Source: Metallyticus violacea (lineage: Eukaryota; Arthropoda; Insecta; Mantodea; Metallyticidae). From it: a DNA stretch of 64,000 bases. Where the stretch lies: contig CM060840.1 of assembly GCA_030762175.1 (NCBI GenBank), positions 38,428,501-38,492,500 of the forward strand, given 5' to 3'. Each line of letters starts with the position of its first letter. Position 1 is the first letter of the stretch. The notes under the pieces were generated by a model, which worked only from the letters and a program-made list of their open reading frames with translations, had not been told where the DNA came from and searched no databases. Shown piece after piece: positions 33,965-44,999 of this stretch. The translations under genes were made by a program, and so were the position numbers.

Positions 33965-35900
33965 AGTATATGAACTTTTTCGGCTTTATAGCAGCACTAA
34001 CACACTTAGAAACACGGTTAGAAACAAGACAGGAAAATTCCCGTTAAGCCGGCCACGCGTCCAAATGAAGGCTCTGTATTTATAACTATGTACACCATCC
34101 CTCAACTGTCACGACGTTTACATTTATATCGATGAGTTTTTAATAAATAATATAAGCAAAGTGAGAAGTTAATGAGTTGGAATATGTGTATTAGGGTCAA
34201 TTGCAAGAACAGTTGTGGAGGATTTAAAGTATCAATATCAGGAAGTGTGAGAAAATAAAATTACTTATCAAAGAAAATAATGAAAACAACTAAAATGAAT
34301 GTACTAATTTGATTTTATGCACAATAAGCTCAAAATGAAGAATAAGTTTAGGGGAAAATGCGCAGACTTGTACTTTAAAATGTTTCAGATGTTGAGGATT
34401 TTGCCATATAATAATGCGGTTGGAGCGTATGGTTTATACCAACAGAACATTTCACCATTTGCAAAATGCTGAGTCTAAATGTAGTTACACTCACTGTCTA
34501 GGCAGCGGCCTTACAAATAGTAATTTTTTCTGCTACTGCTGTTTAAAGCAGTAACCATTCTTCCATTTTTTCTTTCAGCAGTACAAAAAAGTGATTATTT
34601 TTTAATGATTAAGGAAATTTGCAGAACATATTCACCGCTGTATCTCTTTCCTTGTGCTATAATGCATGAAGTTTATCATCGTCAACTTTTAATGGTTTTG
34701 TTGCAAGCTGGTAAACCAGGACCTATGCGACAGTATCGTTGCTTATATAGATAAACGCTTTCATTCAGTGCTTTGCACTTGATTTATGCCCCCTTTGTTC
34801 TCTCCCCTTCGAACTAATATTGGTAAATTGGACAGTTTCACAGTGGATTATTTAGCAGACTTGGTATCTTTGTTGATGTAACAGAAAATTATAGGACCTG
34901 TGATTTATTTCTGTTCAAAAGATGAAGCTTTTCAGGTGAACGAAAATAAACCATTCGAAAATGTTAAGCTTTTAGTCTGCAACTCTAAATCCTTGCGGTG
35001 CTGGAAAGTAGAAGGCAAGTAGTACAAATTCCACGAACATAAGGGCAAAGAATAATAATATTGTTTACACAAATTCGTAACCTACTGGATGAAACGATTT
35101 GAGCGGAGAGGCAAACAAATGATAAGGAAGACATATTCATTAGTTTCCGATTTGCCGATGTAAACATCCAGTAAATTTCACGGCTGAGCGACGTCTCTGA
35201 TTGGAGGCTGTTATATCCAAGGCTTTGACTTCTAACCCAGTGGCGGATCTATCATCAAGAAATAATTTTAATAAAAGAGTAACTAAAACTCTACGGCAAA
35301 GAGCAATTCCGCTGAACAGTTTCTACCAGAAGGATTATCTATTATATGTTCAACAAACCACACATCACTATTGTAATTTGGATATACTATTTCTAAATAT
35401 GTTGCAGTCATTCCAGTTCTAAGCTTTAAATCCGAAACTTTTTTTTTATCAGAACCCTGGCTCTTAAAATTTTCGTATTTTGGACAAAAAGATTCAATGA
35501 TCCCTGAACGACTGGGTTGTCAAGTTATTTACCGATAAGACTATTTTATTGGTTATAAAACGAGGACATAAAAACAGGAGTTCACATGATAATCAATGGC
35601 AGTACAAATTGCGCATAGCAATACATGTGGCCATGCAAGGAAACGATTTTCTTGACTAACTGGAACCATGTAAAGATGATAAAATAGTTCCTTACAGTTT
35701 AGATCTAGACTCTGTAAGAGATAAAGAAATATTTGAGAGCATTTACGTTTTCTGAATAAAAAGAACATTTAGCATATGAAAATTTGTGAGCATTCCCTCG
35801 GAATATTTAAAATTATGTTTGTTGATATGTTAAAATGCTAATATTACTTTACTTATTAATAGGGGCGGATTTCTATGACATGTTGTTTTCCTTCCCATGG
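33965..35900. other. Unassigned AT-rich DNA
   Basis: No recognised gene, RNA or repeat. Confidence 0.5.
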
Positions 35901-35904
35901 TTCT

Positions 35905-36190
35905 ATGTTTGAACTAAACTCAAATATTTTAAATAAGTATTCTAATAAAAGCGTTTTTATTGGTCATATAAATGCATAGTTAGTTTTTTTAAAAATTTTA
36001 AAGCATATTTACAACAAAATCTCATATCGACATATTTGCGACATTTTATGAGATCCAAGATGAACTTTTCTGAAGTTCAGTGTCAAATTCTTTTGCAGGA
36101 TATCTCCAGAATAACTTTTGATGAATAACTGTATTAATTTGTCTCTAGAATGTAGACCTTCAAGTATCAAGTAGAAGAACAGCATGTACC
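35905..36190 (+). repeat. Dispersed repeat E, copy 2
   Basis: Sister of 29425-29720, same orientation, sharing the ordered blocks listed there. The copies are clearly diverged, so the family is old. Confidence 0.6.
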
Positions 36191-36199
36191 GTACAGCAG

Positions 36200-37135
36200 A
36201 ATAGCAAGTCAGGGAGGGTTAGGATTTTCTATTAGTTATAAAAATGTATTTTAATGTTGCTTTTCCTTGAAATGGTTGACCATTTATTATGCCCTCAGCC
36301 TCACTTCTCAATTTTAACATGGCTAAGGAGGGACAGATTATGTACCTGTTTGGAAATTCGGTAAAAAGTATTTAGTGTAGACAGAGCTATCTTAATCTGT
36401 AAATTACTTGAGGTTAAAGAAGACCCGGTCTGAATGGATGCTGTTTATATTCTATTCAAATGTTACTTCGCATTGTACACGTTTCAGTTCTTTATTTACT
36501 TAAAAAGGAATTTTAGACCTTTTTGACAAACAAAAGTGGATTATACTTGCAATGTTTTATTCAACACTTAGGCTGGATAAAATTACAAGACATTTCTGAT
36601 GTAATATAAATAGAGCACTTCATTTTCACATGCTTCATTTAGCATTTTTTTCACTATTCAAGACACCAATCTTTCTCCATTATATTTTTTCTTACTTTTA
36701 CGATATTTTATTTGAATACAACTTTGGAAATGTTCTCATTTGTGCGTCGCTGTATATGGATAATGTTTAAATCTGTTTCAAGATGGGAGGACAGTTTAGT
36801 AATTTGGGGGCATTATATCTATGTTATACAGGCCAATAATATATATGGCGACAATAGCACGGGATCTGGCTTCCGGTCTTCCATCGGAGACATAAATTAG
36901 TTATCAATCTTATTGTAGAGTTGATGTTAAAAATGTCCCCCTTTCGCTATATACAAGCTCCATATCTTCTAAACTCATGAACTGAAAATCTGTTTATTAT
37001 TTTTAATATTAGCCTGTAATTTCTCTAATGTTTGGAATTGGTACGAAACATTTTGGTTAAATCGGGATGCGCTAATGCCATATATCACCCTAATTGCTGT
37101 CGTCAAACAGTCCCGTACTGTATTTAATTATTCTT
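36200..37135. other. Unassigned AT-rich DNA
   Basis: Nothing recognised. Confidence 0.5.
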
Positions 37136-37139
37136 GAGC

Positions 37140-37400
37140 CGTGTGAGTCTTTAGTCAATGCGATTTCTGCTTATTCTATCCCCGTCTTACGATTAGCATG
37201 CCGGCACCTAGTCGGTCATCTCTCACGTGGCTACCTAGAACGAAGAACGCCAGGGTATCTCCCCAATTGTCCTCATGAGGCTGGTAGACCCTATTCCAGA
37301 CCTCCCTAACATAGAACTAAGAACTAATCAGGTATAAGGAATCGAACTTGGACCTCCGGACCAGTAGTCTACAACGCTAACCACTAGATCAAGCAGACTG
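37140..37400 (-). mobile_element. SINE-D copy 1
   Basis: On the minus strand the head starts near 37398 with CTTGATCTAGTGGTTAGCG (A box) and has AAGTTCGATTCC (B box, about 37350-37339). The body continues with TATGTTAGGGAGGTC, AGCCTCATGAGGACAATTGG and GAGATACCC. The body recurs at 40330-40565. The open frame across it on the plus strand is a shadow. Confidence 0.75.
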
Positions 37401-37404
37401 TCAT

Positions 37405-38335
37405 TATTAGTCCATAACACTAATATAATTGCAGTTTATATCCTAAACAAAAAGAAGACGCTAGAAAAGAAAGATGGATACAGAGACAAGAAATGGTTAT
37501 CTACCAAACTGACGAGTATAGACGTCATTAGGTCACAAAACTACATAAATTGCCAATGAACTTCAGCTTTTACGTGTAGTATGCGTTGCAGTTTATATTG
37601 CGCTTGGGTGCGATCTCAAGCAGACTGTGATTTAGGTTTGTTATTCTTCTGATGGTACTTTCGATCAAGAAAACAAGCATTTGGAGCTCTTCAGGCTTTC
37701 CGCCCACGAGCTACTTCAAGTCTATCGTCCACAAGTCCGAAAGAACGTAAAAATGTAATAATTTGCGGTTTGCGTAGAGAGGTTTTCACAAAAATGAGTA
37801 CACTGGCGCCAAAATTGCCGGTAGAGCAGAACAAGCAATGTCACCGCCAGTTATAGAGGCTACAATGCAGATAAACGTAGTTTATATCGTACTGCGGGCA
37901 TGAAGAAAAACAATTTTTAAACAACCGAACCAAGATGAAAGGCTGATTTATAATTAAATGTGAAAGCACAGAATGAGAAGGGACTCAGCACGTGTGTATA
38001 TGCGCGCCCCCTCTGTTCATCAAAAATTAAGAGCCACGTGTACATAGCCTTTTAAAGAGGAGAGAACGGACATTACGGCGTAATTAAAATAATAATAAAA
38101 ACACACGTAGAGAGTGAAAGATGCTCCTTCCTTTGTTATAAAACTTTGACGGAAATTAAGGGAATACAGAAAAAGCCGAAGGGGAAAAATTAGCATTATA
38201 ACATTTTTTACAACAAGTCAAATATGTATTGTGGAAAAAAAAGCAGCTTTTTGAATACGTTGAGTAAGTTTCACTAGCTTTGCTTATTGCTTGGTCAATA
38301 CTGTTGCCTAGCTGTGTTTTAAAATGTGTTTTGAG
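37405..38335. other. Unassigned DNA
   Basis: The part at 37560-37900 is less AT-rich than its flanks, but no product or repeat was recognised. Confidence 0.45.
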
Positions 38336-38338
38336 ATT

Positions 38339-38593
38339 CTAGAGTGCTGGGTGTAACAAATAAACGATGTCGTTCTGTTGTGTTTGCATATAATTCACTT
38401 GTTCACCATCCAAAGAAGCCCGTAAGGCACTTGTAGGTATGTCGCCTAAAATTTCTGCACACTCTTCTCCGCTACCACCCTTCAGGTCCTGGGAATCTCT
38501 TACTTTGGCTTTGTATCTTATTAAACACCCAAGCAAAAAGTGTTTAAAGGCGTCAAATCCAGTAAACGCGATAGTCATGTTAGGAGTGAACTT
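38339..38593 (-). CDS. Unrecognised open frame, possible terminal exon
   Basis: On the minus strand, 84 codons run from just after a good acceptor-like TTTCCTTACAG (38604-38594) to a stop at 38339. The reading phase matches the AG boundary. There is no ATG at the start; the first methionine is at the seventh codon. The product has a KHFLLGCLIRYKAKVRDSQD stretch, then GGSGEEC and acidic residues, ending in LLHPAL. It is less AT-rich than its flanks. I do not recognise a family. A faint likeness to the acidic linker of Myb/SANT-like transposon proteins is too weak to use. It may be a host exon, a transposon remnant or chance. Confidence 0.25.
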   Translation of the reverse strand, partial: KFTPNMTIAFTGFDAFKHFLLGCLIRYKAKVRDSQDLKGGSGEECAEILGDIPTSALRASLDGEQVNYMQTQQNDIVYLLHPAL

Positions 38594-38701
38594 CTGTAAG
38601 GAAATGGTCAATTGGGGTATTCTCTCACATTCAAAGGAAAATGAGGGGATACTCTCATATTTTAGAAAGAAAAAGTGCTACCCGAACTTTTCAAGTAAAC
38701 C

Positions 38702-39027
38702 TCTGTTGCATCGGTCGGTCCTGGTGGTGTAGTGGTTACCATACTTGCCTCCTATACCCAAAACGCGGGTTCGAACCCGGCCAGGACCGATGGATTTTTT
38801 CGGGCGTAAAAATCGTCAGTATGGCTTCCTTCGGAAGGGAAGTAAAGCCGTGGGTCCCGTGTCGTACATTTACGGCACGAAAAAGAACCTCAAGCCTGAA
38901 AGAGAGGCCTCTGAGCAAAATTTGTCGGCCGTTTCACGCCCTGAGTTGAATGGGACGCTGATGACCTGCGCTGTTAAAGAGCGTCCTTAAATAAATCAAT
39001 CAAAAAAAAAAAAAATCTGTTGCATCG
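38702..39027 (+). mobile_element. SINE-A copy, full length, with 12-bp target-site duplication and long A tail
   Basis: The element is about 38714-39015. Its tRNA-Glu/Asp-like head (38719-38789) has intact TCCTGG/CCAGGA acceptor pairing and both polymerase III boxes. The body is nearly identical to the 4.7-kb copy. The 3' hairpin GGACGCT/AGCGTCC is present, followed by 13 or more As. Flanks TCTGTTGCATCG at 38702-38713 and 39016-39027 are identical. The intact duplication, intact head and long pure A tail make this the youngest-looking element in the window. Confidence 0.95.
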
Positions 39028-40325
39028 TTGCACATGTCAAATAGCGCAATCGATGGTTCATGAAATAATGGATAGAAACTGTATTCTTTTTCAGGAACTG
39101 TGAAAAGCATAATGCTTTACGTAATGCCCATGAAGTCCTACACTGGACGCATTTCTCTGACGAAGAGTTGCTTCATGTAAGTAAACACACCACATCCTAA
39201 AATACTCACATTTGTTCTGGAGAGACTGAGAATTCTGACACCTTGCATGAAATACTTCTTCAATGTGAAAATGTTAAGGTGTGTGCTCTGTTACAGAGCT
39301 ACATTGTTATCCCCATCTCCTTCTATGATCTCTACGTGAAAATCTTCCATGAGTTTATTAATTGCTTCAATGGCGAAGAAGTACGGACTCGTGAACGGGG
39401 AATGTGCAGTTCGAATTCCGTTAATATATTTAGGTTTCACAGTTTTTCAATGGCAAATACTCTGACTTAGTATCTTAAACTTAGATCTGGAGAAATTCCT
39501 TGTAATTGATAATATCATCTCGTGCATCATTGGTGTTTGCCGCCTGTAGAGAGTGCCACAATAATAAAGCTTGGGACACACCTTAATAATCTTATTCCAT
39601 CCTACGAGTTCTGAGTATCCAGTGTTGCCTCTAAATAGAACACTGCCACGAGATACTTTGTACTTCTTCAGCGTTGCCACTTTTTCTGTTCCTCATATTG
39701 TTACAGAGTGTTTGAGAGTCCTAAATAATTATAAATGAATACTCTCACTGCAACATATTATCTCTTTTTGCACTAAACATGTATTGAATGAGATCGCAAA
39801 GACGCGACAACGTTGTTTTTGAGCGAACTCTTCTGCACCTCGTTCCTCATGCGTATCATGTCAACGTAATATAAATAAATATCTGGATAACAGCAATTTC
39901 AGTTCCAGAAAAAAAAATGACCATTAAGACCGGTGGTATACTATAAAACACTTTAAACATTGTGAATGTGCCACCTGCCACCTTGTTGAAATTTATTTTC
40001 TTCTTTGAGAATTGTCTTGTTTCTGGGGTCTTTGACCACAAACATTGATGACTTTTCCTAAGAGGTTCGCTTAAAGGAAAAGTGTATCACAAACTTGCAA
40101 GAAACTACTCAGCATTAAATTGAGGCTGTGACTTCGGATGCGTTGGCAAATGCCTTTCACTGTTTTGAGAGACACGTGCTGCCATGTTTTGGTTTAATGA
40201 TGTACACTTTCAATTCACTATGATCATCGTGCCTTTTGTATGCTAAGATATATCTATGTTAGATGTCAATGAATTAGATCCAGTTATTTTAAAGCATCCT
40301 CTAAATCTGATTAGCCGTCACGGGC
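39028..40325. other. Unassigned AT-rich DNA
   Basis: No recognised gene or repeat. Confidence 0.5.
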
Positions 40326-40329
40326 TTTG

Positions 40330-40565
40330 GTCTATCGACTTCTATCTCTGTCTTGCAATCCAAATAGTAGAGAGCAGTATTGCTGGAGAGCATGTGTCAG
40401 CACACAGACGCTCCGTTAGTCGCCATCATGCGGCTTTCATGATCAAAGGACACTACCTCTCTATCGGGTAGCTCTCCAATTGTCCTAACATGGCTGTATG
40501 AGTTCCAAGGCCTCTTTAACTTAGAAAATTCTAAGAATATGCTGGGGAATGAAACTGAAATCTCC
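40330..40565 (-). mobile_element. SINE-D copy 2, truncated at the B box
   Basis: It shares AGCCATGTTAGGACAATTGG and GAGCTACCC (minus strand) with copy 1. The head stops at GGAGATTTCAGTTTCATTCC (40565-40546), a degraded B box, exactly where repeat F begins. The A-box part is missing. Confidence 0.65.
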
Positions 40566-41010
40566 CGGCCGTGACCGAGTGGTTAGATCGGGTTCATTCT
40601 ACAAGTTGAAAGAGAATCCGTGACCAGCATAGCGGCGGATGGAAGCTTTCCGAGGTACTCGGGTGTTCTTTACCAATAAAATTGCTCACTATTTTGCTCT
40701 GTTACCATTCATTCTTTTATTTTGGCAGAATATAACCCCGCCTACAGGCGTACCCATTGAAAGCAGGCTAGACTACTGCCCAATTAGATAAGTGATTGTG
40801 GGCCTTGTAAGCACCTGAAAACCTTTTCTTATTGTTTGCATTGTTTTCTTAATTTCTATCTAACCTATTAGATACAACCATTTACTAGATCAATTCCAAT
40901 ATGGGGAAAACACAGTATAATTTATATATTAATAATTAATTAATATAGTAGTATTGTTCAATTCACATCCATTCTAACTTTAAATGTTTGTGCAATCTAC
41001 ATATTTCAGA
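40566..41010 (+). repeat. Repeat F, arm 1 of a large inverted pair
   Basis: It starts GGCCGTGACCGAGTGGTTAG, which resembles the A-box end of a tRNA-Leu/Ser-type head. It matches the complement of 43640-44112 over its whole length: GAGAATCCGTGACCAGC, GAAGCTTTCCGAGGTACTC, AAAGCAGGCTAGACTACTGC, CTGAAAACCTTTTCT and ATTCTAACTTTAAATGTTTG all recur in order. The match stops after TATTTCAG near 41008. Confidence 0.85.
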
Positions 41011-43195
41011 CTGTGTTATTTATCTTATTGTTAACACATATTTTATATTTATAATAAACAAAACCAAATTAAACATTAACTCCTCATTTTTGGGATTATT
41101 ACTTCCATTTATTATTTCTTTTGTTGCCTTCGCTACTTTATTTGCTGTATTAAATTCTGCTAATAGAAATCAAAAGTCTCATTTTTTCAAAATCTTAAGC
41201 AAAACATTTAATTTAACCAATGATGCTGTATTTTTAAGTCGCTCTACTGAGAATTGTTGCATTAAATATTTCTAACCCAAAAATATGTTCTATTTGCTAA
41301 ATTATAAACTAAAATACAATTTACTGGCATTAAAAGCCAATGATATTTATAAATTTCATAACCCTTTTTCAAATATTATTAAAAACAAATTTTCTGATAC
41401 GAAATTCTAGTCTTTTGAGATCACAGACCAACACTTGCCCAGAGTTGTTATTGTTGAACTGTTGTTGCAACCTGGAAGGACATCTAAATAATTCACAGAT
41501 CCGAGGTAAATTACTGTTAGAGTACGTGCACCGTGGTTACTGTTTCGTACAACTTTAATTTCTTCTGAACAAATCTTGAAATTTGGCAACTCTTTCCATA
41601 AGTTATTTTACTATACTGACAAAGTTAGCTGTCATTGCTTGTTACTACTTGTTAACATTTCTGAAGTGGACTGTATAATTATTATTTTTTTTTTTTTTAT
41701 TCCTTGCTGCAGGCCGGTTTTCTCGGGTGAACCCCTCGCATTAAAAAGAAGATAACTAGTAGAGGAGAGGGATTTTTGAACGTCAAGCACACCGCCCATG
41801 CGCAAGAATGAACTTAAAAAATTCACAAAGCATAGAATGCTTTGCGGCGTCATTTAAATGCGTTTCGAAGCATAACTGAAAAGGTAATTTGAGAGAAGAA
41901 GGGTAGCCAGGTGAAATTTCCCTGCAAATACTCTGCCAAGAATATCGCTTGCGGCAACACTGCTCGCGTATTCTGACCTTTGGACATTTTGAAGTAACCT
42001 AGTAAGGGTTATTTAGTAGATTATAAAAAGCTTGCAAGAATATCTCCCTTAAATTTTCTAATGGTAGCCTTGGTCCATTATTTGTAAAATTAGCTTGTAA
42101 GTTGCAACTGAAGGGAACTGCCTCCGGATCTCAATACACTGAGATGTAATGTCAGAAAATTCGTTTTTAATCAATATTTGAAAAAAATTTGTTTTATAAA
42201 GGTTATCAAAATTTATAAATTAATCATTCAGATTTTTCTATAATTAATGGCCTGCTATGATTATATACATCAAAGTTTCAATAGTATGATGCAATGTTTC
42301 AGCAAAAACATAGCAAGTGCTATTTAATGCCGCCAAACATTATGCTAGTTTAAGATTTAGCAAACGGAATATCTTTTTGGGTTAGAGACATTTAATAAAA
42401 AAAATTCACAGTAGAGCGACTTTAAAAATGCAATATCATTGGTTATTTATTTATTTATTTATTTGCTTAAACTTTGGAAAAAATTAGACATTTTGTTTTT
42501 ATCAGCAGAATTTAGTACAGCAAATAAAGAAGGGAAAGCAATAAATGAATTAATAACCCAAAAATTAAGACTTTAATTTGTTTTTGACTATTATAATATA
42601 AAGTATGTATGAGCAATAAGGTAACACTGAAATACAGAATGTTATTTGACTACACCGAAATAATTTCGGAGAGTGTGGAGGTGTCTTAGAAAGGCAATTA
42701 GAAAGAGAAAACGTCTGTTCAAATTTCGAAGCTATTACTATAAGCTCCTAAAGTGCCAGTAGGCCCCTGGCTAATGAAAATGCCAAAGTATAACACACGA
42801 CAACGAATGGAGGTTTCTGAACGTATCATTCTGGCTAAGGTTCATATCATTAGCTTTTGTGTAAGGATCATTTGTTTTCTAGTTCGAGTCTCGTTCATCA
42901 CTTTTTTTTTTGACTAGGACCTAATAATACAACTTTTACTACACATTTTACGTTATTTCAATTTATACACTTAAATATTAGCATGTCAATACATATAAAC
43001 ACAGCCCATATAGTTTTTATTGTACTTGCCATCAGAATCGTGGCATGAGTATGTGTTATGTAAAATTAAGTTTTAGGCATCATGTTAATAATAAACTTAT
43101 TACTGTATGCATATTGATAATGCACTCATTGTTGAGAAAGAGAATAAAATTAAAAGCATTTTATAATTTTCATTTTTAAATCTTTTGTATTCGTA
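41010..43195. other. Interior of the inverted pair: AT-rich, few recognisable pieces
   Basis: It holds a possible retroposon 3' end on the minus strand (41688-41880, with a T run at 41683-41699 and a GC-richer part next to it) and a TTTA repeat at 42447-42472. It also has a 46-base block (42643-42688) that matches a block just inside the second arm, and a tRNA-like piece at 42826-42911. No gene recognised. Confidence 0.45.
42826..42911 (+). other. tRNA-like fragment with polymerase III terminator
   Basis: A B-box-like AGTTCGAGTCTC (42881-42892) is followed about 10 bases later by a run of ten Ts (42902-42911). The A box is weak (TGGCTAAGGTTC) and the T stem pairs at only some positions. Confidence 0.3.
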
Positions 43196-43290
43196 TGGAA
43201 AAAAAAATAACAGCGTTACAAGAATTGAACCTGCGGCCTGCGGATCACCAGCTTTTGCATTATGCTTTACGCCACATAAGCAGGTAAAGA
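43195..43290 (-). other. tRNA-like fragment
   Basis: On the minus strand, GCTTATGTGGCGTAAAGC forms a four-pair D arm, and GCAGG-TTCAATT-CTTGT forms a five-pair T arm with a good B box, followed by a T run. The anticodon region is too long or rearranged and the acceptor arm does not pair, so this is not a working tRNA. Confidence 0.4.
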
Positions 43291-43639
43291 ACTCCCTCCT
43301 TTTATATGTAGTCGATCTTGACTATATAATGCAAGAAGACAGTTAATAATGTTCAGTGTCGCAGTTTTAAAGGATTAGTTCCAGATTTGAGGGATTATTT
43401 TTATGGATTTTCGATTTAATACTGATAACGCGATGCGGAAAACCTCGCAAGGCAATTTTAAACACATTCTAAACCAATTTTTCACCCGGCTTGGCTTTAA
43501 CACTCACTTATCAGCACCTGAAGCCAAAATGTTTTAACACCATAAAATGCATTATGCTTGGTTGTAGATCATACATTGCACACCATACATCTCAAATTGC
43601 ATCGACATATCCACACTCTTTGAAATTATTTTGGTGCAG

Positions 43640-44112
43640 TTCATTAACATCCTGAAAATAAAATGTAGATTATCACAAACATTTAACGTTAGAATGAATA
43701 GAATTTTACGCTATTCTTACATTAACAAATAATTTATATATTAATTAAACTTTGTTTTCCTCATATAATAAATGGGCAAGTATATGCTCGTATCCAATAG
43801 GATTGGATAGAAATTAAGAAAACAGTGCAAAGATGCAAAGAGAGAGAAAAGGTTTTCAGATGCTTACAAAGCCCACAATCACTTATCTATTGGGCAGTAG
43901 TCTAGCCTGCTTTCAATGGGCACGCCTGTAGGCGGGGGTGCATTCTGCCAAAATATAAAGAATGAGAATGGTAACTGAGAAAAATATTGACCAATTTTAT
44001 TGGTAAACGACACCTGAGTACCTCGGAAAGCTTCCATTCGCCTCTACGCTGGTCACGGATTCTCTTTCGACTTGTAGATCGAACCCGGTCTAACCACTGA
44101 ATCACGGCCGAT
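43640..44112 (-). repeat. Repeat F, arm 2 of the inverted pair
   Basis: This is the complement of arm 1, about 3.1 kb away. It keeps a longer GTTCGATCTACAAGTCGAAAG head region than arm 1. The matching part ends at TTTATTTTCAG (about 43650). The open frame on the minus strand at 44105-43902 is inside the repeat and not a gene. Confidence 0.85.
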
Positions 44113-44114
44113 CG

Positions 44115-44735
44115 GGAAAGTACGTGTTAATTTCAAGAAAAATACCAGGCAACAAAGTTATTTGGAAAAGAAATGAAACGGTATAAAATACAAAGTGAGG
44201 GCGTATTGTGATTATTTCCTAGCAGTGGACAATTCGTGACATTAGAAAAGAGAGAGAGATAAAAGACGAAAAAAGCATTTTTCTTCTATTTTCAAGAACG
44301 ACTACCATGTCAATCTGCGTTTGCGTCAGCGAATTTCGTGGGGGCTTGTTCTCAGTTGTACGGAACCTTTGAAGGAATTATGGTGAGAATCTAGCCACTT
44401 CCGCTCAGCCCGCATTCAACAGAATCTTCCACAAAATTGACAGTCAACAAAAAAAGCGAAGTGTGAGGCAAGATAAAAAAATTGATGGGGGAGAATGCCT
44501 TCCATCCATCGCTAAGATCACAAATGAAGCAGAAAAGTGCAACTTCCTGGAACGCATCTCAGGAGTGAAGGTTGTTAAAAAAGAATGAAGGAAAATAATC
44601 GCTATAGTTCAAATAAAGTAGGTCTTTAAGCAATTTTGCCTGAACATATCTAATAAAAATTAAAGATTTAAAATAAAAACACATAAAAAGACGAGAAAGA
44701 AGTACTTAGCCTAGCCTTCTCTCTGTTTGTACTCT
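44115..44735. other. Unassigned DNA
   Basis: Nothing recognised. Confidence 0.5.
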
Positions 44736-44739
44736 TGAA

Positions 44740-44995
44740 TAGAGCATTAAACATTTCTTAAATAAGGATAAATGAGTATAAAAAACTCCTATGGACGATG
44801 GGATTCCACCATGGCAATGCCATTAATTTTGAAAAGTGTGATAAGACTGCAAAACATATCTTACTAGAGTATGAAGCTTTGGAACAAAGAATGTATCTGT
44901 TGTGATACAGTCCAAAGGAGATGTAATTGCTAAACTTGTAGGGAAAGTTTTTAGAGTTCACTAAAGCTCTAGATCTAAAACTACAACGTTAGGAT
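44740..44995 (+). pseudogene. LINE ORF2 C-terminal fragment
   Basis: Read on the plus strand: YKKLLWTMGFHHGNAINFEK, then CDKTAKHILLEYEALEQRMY and, after stops, GKFLEFTKALDL. The order (a cysteine-bearing segment, then xAxHxLxxCxALExxR, then a hydrophobic FxxxTGL-like end) is that of the region after RNase H in insect I/R1-type LINE ORF2 proteins. The expected cysteine before EALE is changed to tyrosine. It carries several stops. Confidence 0.65.
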
Positions 44996-44999
44996 TGAA

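Noticed and set aside
43902..44105. Minus-strand open frame with arginine-rich start
   Set aside because: Lies inside repeat F arm 2; the frame is not preserved in arm 1.
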